A stretch of 64,000 bases of DNA from Candidatus Symbiopectobacterium endolongispinus (lineage in GTDB: Bacteria > Pseudomonadota > Gammaproteobacteria > Enterobacterales > Enterobacteriaceae), in assembly GCF_018777385.1 (NCBI RefSeq), contig NZ_JAFJYB010000001.1, forward strand, positions 558,001-622,000, read 5' to 3'. Shown one piece after another: positions 30,253-38,301 of the stretch; position 1 is the stretch's first letter, and the number at the start of each line of letters is the position of its first letter. The position numbers and the translations under genes were made by a program. The notes beneath the pieces are model-generated. The model was not told where the DNA came from. It saw only the letters and a program-made list of their open reading frames with translations, and ran no database searches.

Positions 30253-31112
30253 GACAGATCTCCTTCTGTCGCACGGTGGCGTGCGCGCCGTGTTGCCAGC
30301 AAGCCATGTTTCGGGGCAAACAGAAACGCCAGCAGGAAAATCAGCGTTTGCAACGTGACAATCACTCCGCCCGTTGCGCCATCAAGATAAAAACTGAGAT
30401 AGGCGCCTAACGCACTGCTGATGGCACCGAGTCCAATGGCAATAATAATCAGTCTGCCAAAACGGTCGGTTAACAGGTAAGCGGTAGCCCCCGGCGTGAT
30501 CACCATAGTAATCACCAAAATGGCGCCTACGGTTTGCAGCGCGGCGACAGTGCAGGCGCTGAGCAGGGTAAAAAACAGGATTTTGAGTTTCAATGGCGAT
30601 AAACCGATGGAACGGGCGTGGTTCTCATCAAAAAACACCGCCAACAGATCTTTCCACGGCACGCACATGATGATGAAAGTGATGCCGATGATAATTTCGA
30701 CCTGAAGCACGTCCTCATCGGCAATGCCGAGGATATTGCCAAAAATAATCGACTGTACATTAACCGAGGTGGGGTTAAGGGAGATGATGAGCAACCCGGC
30801 GGCAAAAAAAGTGGAAAAGATAAAGCCAATAATGGCATCTTCACGCAAACGTGTGATGTGACGGATGAGCGTCATTGCCAAGGCGGCCAGCATTCCGGTA
30901 AAAAAAGCGCCTGCCGCATAGGGCAACCCCAGTGCGTAGGCTCCCGCGACGCCGGGCACCACTGAGTGGGAGAGGGCATCGCCCATCAGTGACCAGCCTT
31001 TGAGCATCAGGTAAGCGGAAAGAAAGGCACAGACACCGCCTACGATGGCACTCACCCAAATCGCCTTCACCATGTAGTTGTAATGGAACGGTTGCAACAA
31101 AAGTTCAAACAT
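30249..31112 (-). CDS. sitC: Mn/Fe ABC transporter permease SitC (YfeC)
   Basis: Second permease of the SitABCD importer; 287 residues, similar in sequence to SitD and probably its heterodimer partner. It carries the same motif WSLMGDALSHSVVPGVAGAYALG and the conserved helix stretch VGAILVITMVITPGATAYLL. It overlaps sitD by 4 bases and follows sitB after 5 bases, which indicates translational coupling. The frame is intact. Confidence 0.9.
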   Translation of the reverse strand: MFELLLQPFHYNYMVKAIWVSAIVGGVCAFLSAYLMLKGWSLMGDALSHSVVPGVAGAYALGLPYAAGAFFTGMLAALAMTLIRHITRLREDAIIGFIFSTFFAAGLLIISLNPTSVNVQSIIFGNILGIADEDVLQVEIIIGITFIIMCVPWKDLLAVFFDENHARSIGLSPLKLKILFFTLLSACTVAALQTVGAILVITMVITPGATAYLLTDRFGRLIIIAIGLGAISSALGAYLSFYLDGATGGVIVTLQTLIFLLAFLFAPKHGLLATRRARHRATEGDLS

Positions 31113-31117
31113 CTACG

Positions 31118-31996
31118 TTAGTTATCCTCTGGCCGGGAGCGGAATGCAGGTGTGTCGCTGGGGGTTGAACCATAGAAGACGGCAGGGCGTTCGTCATCGG
31201 TCAATAAGGTGACGGTTCGGGCATCGTCGTTATGCAGGTGCTCGCCACCGAGATTAATATGGCGCAGTACACCGCCAAAGGTTTTCTCCAGATTACTCTG
31301 AGTGAAGGTGGTCGCAGTAGGGCCGGCTGCCAGCACGGTGCGATTGACCAGAATCACACTGTCGCAAAATTCAGGTACGCTGCCGAGGTTGTGGATTGCT
31401 ACCAAAATCAAATGCCCCTCGTCGCGCAAGGTGCGCAGCAGATCGATAATGGCGTTTTCGGTTTTCACATCAACGCCGGTAAAGGGTTCATCCAACAGGA
31501 GCACACACCCTTGTTGCGCCACCGCCCGCGCCAGGAAAACCAGCTTTTTTTGACCGCCGGAGAGTTCACCGATTTGGCGTTGACTCAGCGCACTCATGCC
31601 GACACGGGCCATGGCATCGTTTATCACGTCACGATCTTGCTGGCGCGGGATGCGCAAAAAGTTCATTTTGCCGTAGCGCCCCATCATCACCACGTCGGAA
31701 ACCAGCACGGGAAAATTCCAGTCAACCTCTTCCGTTTGCGGCGCATAGGCGATGAGATTTTTTTTCAAAGCCTCACTGATAGCTTCACCGTTAAGACGGA
31801 CCTGGCCCGAAGAGGGTTTCACCAGCCCCATGATGCTTTTGAATAGGGTGGATTTACCGCTGCCGTTGACCCCGACCAGAGCGCAGATCGTGCCGCCGCC
31901 CAGTGAAAATGACGCGTTTCGAATCGCCTGGTGGCCATTGCTGTACGTCACAGAAACATCGTCGACGGTGAGGGCTAATTCTGGTGTACGACTCAT
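31118..31996 (-). CDS. sitB: Mn/Fe ABC transporter ATPase SitB (YfeB)
   Basis: Cytoplasmic ATPase of SitABCD; 292 residues. Walker A is GVNGSGKST, the signature [14 protein letters not shown], Walker [13 protein letters not shown], and the H-loop VAIHNLGSV, all normal, in contrast to the altered ATPases elsewhere in this window. A C-terminal extension of about 40 residues after the ATPase core resembles that of YfeB. Its ATG overlaps the sitA stop (ATGA). Confidence 0.92.
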   Translation of the reverse strand: MSRTPELALTVDDVSVTYSNGHQAIRNASFSLGGGTICALVGVNGSGKSTLFKSIMGLVKPSSGQVRLNGEAISEALKKNLIAYAPQTEEVDWNFPVLVSDVVMMGRYGKMNFLRIPRQQDRDVINDAMARVGMSALSQRQIGELSGGQKKLVFLARAVAQQGCVLLLDEPFTGVDVKTENAIIDLLRTLRDEGHLILVAIHNLGSVPEFCDSVILVNRTVLAAGPTATTFTQSNLEKTFGGVLRHINLGGEHLHNDDARTVTLLTDDERPAVFYGSTPSDTPAFRSRPEDN

Positions 31997-32913
31997 TGAT
32001 TGAATCCTTCGGCGATGGTGTTCACCGTGGTTTGCAGCAGATCCAGGTAGGTGGGAACCGGACCCTTTTCATTAGACAATGAGTCAACATACAACACGCC
32101 GCCATATTTCGCGCCGGTTTCTTTACTGACCTGCTTAGCCGGTTTATCAGAAATAGTGCTTTCACTAAACACCACCGGGATGTGTTTTTCACGCACGGTA
32201 TCGATCACGCGGCGTACCTGCTGGGGAGAACCCTGCTCATCAGCATTGATAGGCCACAGATAAACTTCGTTGAATTGATAATCGGTGGTGAGGTAACTAA
32301 AGGCCCCTTCGCTGGTGACGAGCCAACGCTGCGCTTCTGGAATCCTTGCCAAACGTTCACGCAGGGGGGCATCCAGTGCGGTGATTTTTTCTGTATAGGC
32401 TTTAGCATTACGGTTATAGATCTCCGCGTTATCCGGATCGTATTGCACCAGCCCCTTACGAATGTTCTCGACATAAATTAAGGCGTTGCTGGGTGACATC
32501 CAGGCATGTGGGTTCGGGTTGCCGTTATAGGCCCCTTCACGGATAGGCAGTGGTGTTATCCCTTCTGTCACCGTAACCGCCGGGACATCTTTAACATTTT
32601 CAAAGAAGCAACTAAACCAGCGCTCCAGATTCAAACCGTTCCAAAAGATAAGATCAGCGGATTGCGCCTTAACGATATCCCGCGGTGTGGGTTGGTAGTC
32701 ATGGATCTCTGCGCCCGGCTTGGTGATCGACTCAACGATAGCCGCCTCTCCCGCGATGTTCTGCGCGATATCCTGAATAATGGTAAAGGTGGTTACCACC
32801 TTGAGTTTGTCTTTGGCATTCGCTGGTGAAGCGAGAGTTAATGCGGCGAATAGCGCCAGAGGCAGGGTAATATTTACAATTCGAGAAGGGGTGAAGGCCT
32901 GAAAGAAACGCAT
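31993..32913 (-). CDS. sitA: Mn/Fe-binding periplasmic protein SitA (YfeA)
   Basis: Cluster A-I metal-binding lipoprotein-like receptor, here with a plain signal peptide (cleavage near PANA before KDK). The four expected metal ligands are all visible: His in [11 protein letters not shown], His in [10 protein letters not shown], Glu in [10 protein letters not shown] and Asp in LYVDSLSN. The ATG at 32913 is preferred over that at 32919, because AAGGA is seven bases before the former and only one base before the latter. It is the first gene of sitABCD and brings Mn2+ or Fe2+ to the permease. Confidence 0.92.
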   Translation of the reverse strand: MRFFQAFTPSRIVNITLPLALFAALTLASPANAKDKLKVVTTFTIIQDIAQNIAGEAAIVESITKPGAEIHDYQPTPRDIVKAQSADLIFWNGLNLERWFSCFFENVKDVPAVTVTEGITPLPIREGAYNGNPNPHAWMSPSNALIYVENIRKGLVQYDPDNAEIYNRNAKAYTEKITALDAPLRERLARIPEAQRWLVTSEGAFSYLTTDYQFNEVYLWPINADEQGSPQQVRRVIDTVREKHIPVVFSESTISDKPAKQVSKETGAKYGGVLYVDSLSNEKGPVPTYLDLLQTTVNTIAEGFNQ

Positions 32914-32949
32914 AGACATATCCTTACAAGTCGCGATGGTTAATTATTA

Positions 32950-32968
32950 GATAAAAATAATTCTCAAT
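32950..32968. promoter_or_regulatory. Fur-like box upstream of sitA
   Basis: Read on the minus strand, ATTGAGAATTATTTTTATC keeps the GAGAAT...TTATC halves of a Fur box, 37 bases before sitA. Fur and MntR control of sitABCD is known in Salmonella. The other bases of the gap 32914-33274 show no gene. Confidence 0.5.
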
Positions 32969-33274
32969 CGCATTTAAGTCAAGCGTCTCTTGCGATAACT
33001 GCGACGCTGATACCCTGTGTTTATCCACTGCCGTGTGCTTTTAAGCGATCCTTGCATATCTTGAATATTGCCTTGTTGTAAGATCTTGATTCTGGTTAAC
33101 AAATATTACTTAACGTAACAAATGAAGTCTAACTGTTGCTGCTGTGTTTATGGTGTTTTTTCGTTGGACGCTAATATGCTCTCTGGCGGCACAACATGTA
33201 TAAAAAAATTGTTGATCGGCCGATATACCAAAAAGTGTGCAATGGAAGTATGCGATGTTGGGAGGGTATTCGCA

Positions 33275-33388
33275 ATGGGAGCAAAATCAGAAAGGCGCTG
33301 GAAGATGGCCAGCATCATTCTCTTGGTAGTACTGGCGTTATTAGTTGGCGTAATGGTTCAAGGGTATTATGAATCCTGGCGGGAGTAA
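33275..33388 (+). CDS. Small single-helix membrane protein
   Basis: Predicted 37-residue protein with a basic N-terminus (MGAKSERRWKM), one strong transmembrane helix (ASIILLVVLALLVGVMV) and a short QGYYESWRE tail. The ATG at 33275 has GGGAGG nine bases upstream. The frame is open further upstream, but that part is Cys-rich and unlike protein. It lies where E. coli keeps the small membrane proteins mgrB and yebO, upstream of yobF-cspC, but I see no clear similarity to either. The function is unknown. Confidence 0.55.
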   Translation: MGAKSERRWKMASIILLVVLALLVGVMVQGYYESWRE

Positions 33389-33769
33389 CCTGTGTCATAG
33401 GATGCATTCTCCTCCCGGTAGCATAATAATAAGAAACCACTCCTTTTATTTTCTTATCGTAAATAAGTTCTAAATTTATAACATTTTACTATGGTAAACG
33501 CGCCTTAACGGTAGCAAGGATTCCTAACGAGTTACATTTTACGGGTTAATAAATAAAACCACGAATATTCAGTTGGTTATGCACAAGCTATTTGTGATAC
33601 CAATGGCGTGTTTTGTGCTGCTGTTTCAGGGGTTGAAGCCTTATTTTGTGCGGCACCTCTGCGACTGAAGAAAAATGGCTTGCCATCGTTTTCAGAGTGT
33701 GTAATAACGCATCTGGGTGAAACGAGGTACAGTTCTGTATATTAAGTGGCATTTTCAGTAAGGAAGTTA

Positions 33770-33838
33770 ATGATACAACCGTTAGCGTTGCGCACTACTT
33801 CTTCTGCCGATCCTTATCTTGGTGCCTCAAAGCAGTAA
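33770..33838 (+). CDS. yobF: YobF-like short peptide upstream of cspC
   Basis: A 22-codon frame, with AGGAAG seven bases before its ATG, ends in [13 protein letters not shown]. coli YobF, the small protein encoded just before cspC, contains SAEPYIGAS, so position and motif agree. This version is less than half the length of the E. coli one (47 residues). It may act as a leader peptide for cspC. The upstream gap 33389-33769 is AT-rich and holds no other recognisable gene; it should carry the promoter. Confidence 0.55.
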   Translation: MIQPLALRTTSSADPYLGASKQ

Positions 33839-33900
33839 CGACTTTGGTTTGTCTGTATAACGCCTTTGGGCGGTTTAAACAATTAAAGGAAATGTGTAAA

Positions 33901-34110
33901 ATGGCAAAGATTAAAGGTCAGGTTAAGTGGTTCAATGAGTCCAAAGGTTTTGGTTTCATTACGCCTGCTGACGGCAGCAAAGACGTGTTTGTTCACTTCT
34001 CTGCAATCCAAGGTATCGGTTTTAAAACGCTGGCTGAAGGCCAGAGCGTAGAGTTCGAAATTCAAGACGGCCAGAAAGGTCCTTCTGCTGTTAACGTAAC
34101 CGCGCTGTAA
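33901..34110 (+). CDS. cspC: Cold-shock-like RNA chaperone CspC
   Basis: Single cold-shock domain of 69 residues that binds single-stranded RNA and acts as a transcription antiterminator and mRNA stabiliser. RNP1 (KGFGFI) and RNP2 (VFVHF) are intact. The sequence differs from E. coli CspC at very few positions and is closer to CspC than to CspE ([17 protein letters not shown]). The ATG at 33901 is chosen because it gives [12 protein letters not shown]. Two genes downstream in the E. coli order (rlmA, mntP) follow here too. Confidence 0.95.
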   Translation: MAKIKGQVKWFNESKGFGFITPADGSKDVFVHFSAIQGIGFKTLAEGQSVEFEIQDGQKGPSAVNVTAL

Positions 34111-34127
34111 TTACCGTTTCCGATGCA

Positions 34128-34152
34128 AAACCCGCCATGGTGCGGGTTTTTT
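34128..34152 (+). terminator. Terminator after cspC
   Basis: AAACCCGC (34128-34135), loop CATGGT, GCGGGTTT (34142-34149), then TTT. Confidence 0.85.
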
Positions 34153-34212
34153 GTTGTCTGCCTTTCTCATTGCCGCCTATCCGCACGTGTTTTTATCGCT
34201 CTGTAGGAAAAT

Positions 34213-34857
34213 ATGTCCATGTTTTATCAATGCCCGCTCTGTCATCAGCCGTTACAGGCTGCACTACTGCAACATATACATCGCGTGCTCGCACCGCAGG
34301 CGCAGGCACTGCTGGATATTGGCTGTGGTGAAGGGTATTACACCGGGGCATTGGCGGAGGCATTACCGGCAGTTCAGATGTTCGGCCTAGATATCTCTAA
34401 GGCCGCTATTCAACGGGCCGCAAAACGCTATACGGCGGTTGAACTTTGTGTTGCCTCAAGCCGACGTTTACCGTTCGGGGATGTGACGCTGGATGGAATA
34501 CTGAAGATTTATGCGCCCTGTGATGGGGAAGAGTTGGCGAGAACCGTAAAACCGCAAGGGTTGGTGATCACCGTTTCTCCCGGTCCGCGTCATTTGTATC
34601 AGCTTAAGGCCCAAGTCTATGATGCTGTCATGCTGCACCCGATAAAAGCAGAGGTGCTGCCGGGTTTTACGCTGCAAGCAGAGCACACGCTAGCGTATGA
34701 AATGTCCTTAGGCGGTGATGAGGCAGCGGCATTGTTGCAAATGACGCCCTTTGCCTGGCGCGCGTCGCAAGCGGTTAAACAGCAACTGTTGGATACCGAG
34801 CGCTTTGCATGTGAGACGGATTTCATTATCCGCTTTCATCAAAGAGATGTTGAGTAG
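34213..34857 (+). CDS. rlmA: 23S rRNA (guanine-745-N1)-methyltransferase with an internal deletion
   Basis: E. coli RlmA methylates G745 of 23S rRNA. This copy has 214 residues against 269. It opens with the zinc-finger start CPLCHQPL and then jumps to QAALLQHIHRVLAPQAQALLDIGCGEGYYTG. About 55 residues are missing, including the second pair of zinc ligands (the CxxxH of ICPQRHQFD) and the rRNA-recognition segment. The frame stays open, and the SAM-binding methyltransferase core (LDIGCGEGYYTGA, LDGILKIYAPC) and C-terminus are present. It may fold as a methyltransferase core but is unlikely to bind its rRNA target. I call it a CDS with doubtful function. Confidence 0.82.
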   Translation: MSMFYQCPLCHQPLQAALLQHIHRVLAPQAQALLDIGCGEGYYTGALAEALPAVQMFGLDISKAAIQRAAKRYTAVELCVASSRRLPFGDVTLDGILKIYAPCDGEELARTVKPQGLVITVSPGPRHLYQLKAQVYDAVMLHPIKAEVLPGFTLQAEHTLAYEMSLGGDEAAALLQMTPFAWRASQAVKQQLLDTERFACETDFIIRFHQRDVE

Positions 34858-34863
34858 CATTAT

Positions 34864-34890
34864 AAAAGGGAGCGCAGGCTCCCTTTTATT
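34864..34890. terminator. Bidirectional terminator between rlmA and mntP
   Basis: AAAAGGGAGC (34864-34873), loop GCAG, GCTCCCTTTT (34878-34887), then ATT. It serves two converging genes. Confidence 0.85.
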
Positions 34891-34902
34891 AACGTGTGCT
34901 AA

Positions 34903-35475
34903 TCAGGCAACGCTGAACAGGTGTTCGTAGAGAATATTGCTGCCAATACCAATCAACACCACACCGCCAAAGATTTCAGCTTTTTTCCCCATCAATGGAC
35001 CTATGTAGCGGCCAATCATCATACCCAATGTCACCATAATCATGGTGGTGCAACCGATAACCATCGCGGTATGGAAGATATTGACTTGCAAGAAGGCCAG
35101 ACCTACACCGATGGCCATTGCATAGAGACTGGTGGCGATGGCGGTACAAACCAGGGCAAACAGCGTGTGGCGGCGTACCGGTTCATCGTCCTCGTTATGC
35201 TCGCTTCTTATGCCTTGCATAATCATGCGCCCACCCAGGATGACCAGCAGCGTGAAAGCCACCCAATGATCCCACTCAATGATGTATTGGCTGGTGAAGA
35301 AACCCAGCGCCCAACCGATAAGGGGGGTAATGGCTTCGATCAGCCAAAAGATTAATCCAGTGCGAATCGCGTCGCGAAAGCGTGGTTTGTGCAGGACGGC
35401 ACCTTTACCGATGGAAGCCGAAAAGGCATCCATGGACATGCCAAAAGCAAGAATAAGCGTAGCAGAAAGATTCAT
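34903..35475 (-). CDS. mntP: Manganese efflux pump MntP, Asp118 replaced by Tyr
   Basis: Six-helix inner-membrane exporter that protects against manganese excess; 190 residues, against 188 in E. coli. The start ATG at 35475 gives [18 protein letters not shown], matching the family; the longer frame upstream lies in the riboswitch. Asp16 (GMSMDAF) and the GIGKG-type loop are normal. The second conserved stretch, TSLDAMAVGVGLAF in E. coli, reads [14 protein letters not shown] here; codon TAT at residue 118 replaces GAT. This membrane-embedded Asp belongs to the acidic residues thought to form the Mn2+ path, so export is probably impaired. Regulation by the riboswitch just upstream. Confidence 0.9.
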   Translation of the reverse strand: MNLSATLILAFGMSMDAFSASIGKGAVLHKPRFRDAIRTGLIFWLIEAITPLIGWALGFFTSQYIIEWDHWVAFTLLVILGGRMIMQGIRSEHNEDDEPVRRHTLFALVCTAIATSLYAMAIGVGLAFLQVNIFHTAMVIGCTTMIMVTLGMMIGRYIGPLMGKKAEIFGGVVLIGIGSNILYEHLFSVA

Positions 35476-35482
35476 AGCAATA

Positions 35483-35725
35483 GCCTCGGCTGGGCGGTTC
35501 TCCATATCCACATGTCGCCTTCCCAACCTAAATAGGGGACATGTGGATATGGTCTCGCCTGCATCACTGCCGCCCGCACCACGTTTTCACTATACTTGCT
35601 GCCGCATATCCGCTTCTGCATGACGGAGATACTAGCAATCTTTCGGTATAAAACGAGTATGTTGATATGGGCATTTCTGAAACTGATATTCAGAAATTGG
35701 CTACTCCCCAAATGACGGCGCAACC
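35483..35725 (-). ncRNA. yybP-ykoY Mn2+ riboswitch of mntP
   Basis: The 5' signature GGGGAGTAG (35709-35701) and the 3' part GGCGAGACC ... ACCGCCCAGCCGAGGC (ending 35483) are the conserved pieces of the yybP-ykoY manganese riboswitch, in the right order and place before mntP. The ribosome site GAGG is inside the final conserved segment, which suits translational control. Between GAGACC and ACCGCC stands a perfect 15-bp hairpin (35502-35516 with 35538-35552). Confidence 0.85.
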
Positions 35726-35797
35726 TTACCATAATATTTATGCGTGAAACAACCGATAAAAAGCAGGGATTTTTTTATTATCGTTTTAAATGTAATT

Positions 35798-35816
35798 GAT
35801 AATTGTTTTCATTATC
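35798..35816. promoter_or_regulatory. Fur-box candidate upstream of the mntP riboswitch
   Basis: GATAATTGTTTTCATTATC matches 15 of 19 positions of the Fur consensus and is an inverted repeat. It lies about 75 bases upstream of the riboswitch, near a plausible promoter (TTGTTT ... TATTAT on the minus strand at about 35750-35725). Confidence 0.6.
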
Positions 35817-35931
35817 ATATAAGGTGCTGTGTTCACAAAATAATAACAGTGTTAACAGGGTTAAATATAACCATTCATCGTGTGGGAACTTACGTAATGA
35901 ACTGGATATATCAAAAAGTTATTTATTTATG

Positions 35932-36393
35932 TTATTGATTTTCAATCATAAATTTATATATCTTTTCAAGGTCGTCTAATTGTTGCACGTTGATCAGTAA
36001 GCGACGCTTTTCCAATTCGACCACGAGTACACCATCTTCGGATAAATTTATGTTACGAATACGGGTATAAGGAATAAAGATGTTGGCATAGATAAAACCG
36101 GTTGCCTTGAATAATAATTTTGGCCGGCGAATATAAGAGAGATATATCGATATTGCCACCAGGGATATTAATAACGTGGTGGTTAATACCGTACCGTTAT
36201 GAGTGATATTCTGATAGATAAGAATGCCGATAAGACCGACGAAAATCAGCGTATCCAGCCGATTGGTGCGACGCAACGGCACCAGCAAACGGGTGCCTCC
36301 CTGACGCAGTGGTTGGATAAATTCATCAAAGATGGCATACGCCAACATAAGCGCAATAACGACAATCAGCACAATATCCGTTGTTGATATAGT
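35932..36393 (-). CDS. yobD: YobD (DUF986) membrane protein, start codon ATA
   Basis: Uncharacterised inner-membrane protein found beside mntP and manXYZ in enterobacteria. Two or three N-terminal helices are followed by a cytoplasmic domain ([22 protein letters not shown]). Family members begin MTITDLVLIL; here the aligned segment is [15 protein letters not shown], preceded by ATA (36391-36393) where ATG should be, with AGGGG six bases upstream. If ATA is not used, GTG at 36375 could start a protein shorter by six residues but lacking a ribosome site at the right spacing. The frame is otherwise intact. Function unknown. Confidence 0.72.
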   Translation of the reverse strand, partial: TISTTDIVLIVVIALMLAYAIFDEFIQPLRQGGTRLLVPLRRTNRLDTLIFVGLIGILIYQNITHNGTVLTTTLLISLVAISIYLSYIRRPKLLFKATGFIYANIFIPYTRIRNINLSEDGVLVVELEKRRLLINVQQLDDLEKIYKFMIENQ

Positions 36394-36536
36394 ATGCCCC
36401 TGAGTTTTTGCGTTGAGCTAAACGCGTTAGTAGGGCGAAAAATAAAGGACGCGGCGTGAGTCACGGCTTTATCACAGGCTCACTGACCATGAGCGGCGCA
36501 CGCACCGCCCATCGCCGTTGCTGAGTGCTGTCGGCG

Positions 36537-37388
36537 TTAAACGCCCAGCAGCCCAATCCAGTAGCCAAAGATACTAATAGCAAAGAAGCCGATAATCAAC
36601 CACAGTGCATTCACTTTGCGCCGTAACAACCACATACAGCCGAATGTCAGCAGCAGAGGCACCAAACCAGGCATCAATTGATCCAGGATCGATTGCACCG
36701 TGGTGACCGTGGTCTCACCGTTCTGATTAGTGATGCGCGAAACCATCATGGGGATATTTACATGGGTCCACTTGTTAACTAACGCCCCCATGACAAACAG
36801 GCCGAGGATAGATGCCCCCTCGGTCATCTTTTGCAGGAAGCCGCCGCCCATATCACTGACGATATCAATGCCTTTACGGTAACCGTAAGCCACGCCGTAA
36901 TAGCGCACCAACAGACGTACCAGGTTAAACAGCACGAAGAACAAGATCGGGCCGAGCAGGCTGCCACTCATGGCGATACCCGCACCCAGCGCGGCAAACA
37001 CCGGACGGGCGGTTCCCCAGAAAATCGGGTCGCCGACACCGGCCAACGGTCCCATCAGACCGACTTTCAGACCGTTGATCGCGCCGTCATCTATCGGGGC
37101 ACCGTTGGCACGCTGTTCTTCCATTGCCATGGTGACGCCCAGTACTGGCGCTGCTACGAAAGGTTGCGTGTTAAAAAACTCCAGATGGCGTTTGATCGCC
37201 TGTTTACGCTCTTCCGAGTTTTCTGGATACAGACGACGAATGACGGGCACCATGGAAAAACAGAATCCCAGCGCCTGCATACGTTCGAAGTTCCACGATC
37301 CCTGAAACAGGTTGGAGCGAATAAACACCGCACGAATATCGCTGGGCGTCAATTTTTTCTCTTGTGTTGAATCAACCATTTCTTTCAC
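36537..37388 (-). CDS. manZ: Mannose PTS enzyme IID
   Basis: Membrane subunit of the mannose/glucose/glucosamine phosphotransferase permease; 283 residues, as in E. coli. It starts with the TPSDIRAVFIRSNLFQGSWNFERMQ stretch typical of IID (first part DIRAVFIRSNLFQ) and includes GLMGPLAGVGDPIFWGTARPV. Together with ManY it forms the sugar channel. It is the last gene of manXYZ, 5 bases after manY. Intact. Confidence 0.95.
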   Translation of the reverse strand: MKEMVDSTQEKKLTPSDIRAVFIRSNLFQGSWNFERMQALGFCFSMVPVIRRLYPENSEERKQAIKRHLEFFNTQPFVAAPVLGVTMAMEEQRANGAPIDDGAINGLKVGLMGPLAGVGDPIFWGTARPVFAALGAGIAMSGSLLGPILFFVLFNLVRLLVRYYGVAYGYRKGIDIVSDMGGGFLQKMTEGASILGLFVMGALVNKWTHVNIPMMVSRITNQNGETTVTTVQSILDQLMPGLVPLLLTFGCMWLLRRKVNALWLIIGFFAISIFGYWIGLLGV

Positions 37389-37393
37389 CCCCG

Positions 37394-38194
37394 TTAGTCC
37401 AGTTCGTTATCAAGATCGTTGCTGCCCGATGCGCTGGCGGGTTGCCACTGCGCCTTGTTGTATTTCGGACTTAACTGGATGTACATGATCGCCATGACAA
37501 TACCGATAACCCCCAGCGCAACCAGGTTGAACTGGGTGAAGGCGGCAGTAACGAAGCCAAGATAGAAGAACGGCATCAGGTAGCCAGCACGCATCATGTT
37601 GATAACCATCGCATAACCAACCACAACGATCATACCACCTGCAATATTCAGCCCGTTGGTCACCACCTCAGGGATGGAGTTCAGCAGTGTGTGAGCCGCT
37701 TCCGTACCGACGGACACGGCCACAATCAGCGCCGGAATGGCGATACGCATCGCCTGCAACAGCAGGGCAGAAACGTGAATCCAACTGATGGCGCTTAAAT
37801 TACCGCGTTCCGCTGCGCTGTCAGCGGCGTGTTGGGAGGCCACGGTGATGGTACGAACGATAATGGTCAATACCTGGCCTGCGGCGGCAAGCGGGATAGC
37901 CAGCGCAATACCGGCCCCAACGCCCTGACCACCGGCGATAACCAGAATGGTAGAGATGATGGACGCGAGTGCAGCATCAGGTGCTACAGCAGCACCGATA
38001 TTCATCCATCCCAGCGCGATCATTTCCAGGGTCCCGCCGATGATGATCCCGGTTTGCAAATCACCGAGCACGGCGCCAATCAATGTACAGGCGACCAGAG
38101 GGCGGTGAAACTGGAATTCATCGAGAATAGACCCCATCCCCGAGACGCATGAGACGAGAAATATCAGCACAAGTTGAAGTGTTGTTATCTCCAT
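37394..38194 (-). CDS. manY: Mannose PTS enzyme IIC
   Basis: Polytopic sugar-conducting subunit of the mannose PTS; 266 residues. The N-terminal DEFQFHRPLVACTLIGAVLGDL and GGTLEMIALGWMNIGAAVAPD are family marks. It works with ManZ and receives phosphate from the ManX IIAB protein. It is also the entry route of lambda DNA in E. coli. The 107-base gap to manX holds no clear terminator, so the three genes are probably one operon. Intact. Confidence 0.95.
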   Translation of the reverse strand: MEITTLQLVLIFLVSCVSGMGSILDEFQFHRPLVACTLIGAVLGDLQTGIIIGGTLEMIALGWMNIGAAVAPDAALASIISTILVIAGGQGVGAGIALAIPLAAAGQVLTIIVRTITVASQHAADSAAERGNLSAISWIHVSALLLQAMRIAIPALIVAVSVGTEAAHTLLNSIPEVVTNGLNIAGGMIVVVGYAMVINMMRAGYLMPFFYLGFVTAAFTQFNLVALGVIGIVMAIMYIQLSPKYNKAQWQPASASGSNDLDNELD

Positions 38195-38301
38195 TGTACT
38201 TCTCCTATGAGAAAACTGTCTGAGTAAACATGGTCAAAATAAACATAGTCGAGACAGCGCATTAACGTGCCGAGGGGCACAATGCAACTGTCGTTGCCAG
38301 G

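Noticed and set aside
35744-35938. 64-codon plus-strand frame between mntP and yobD
   Set aside because: Falls over the Fur-box and promoter region of mntP; AT-rich and without a convincing ribosome site.
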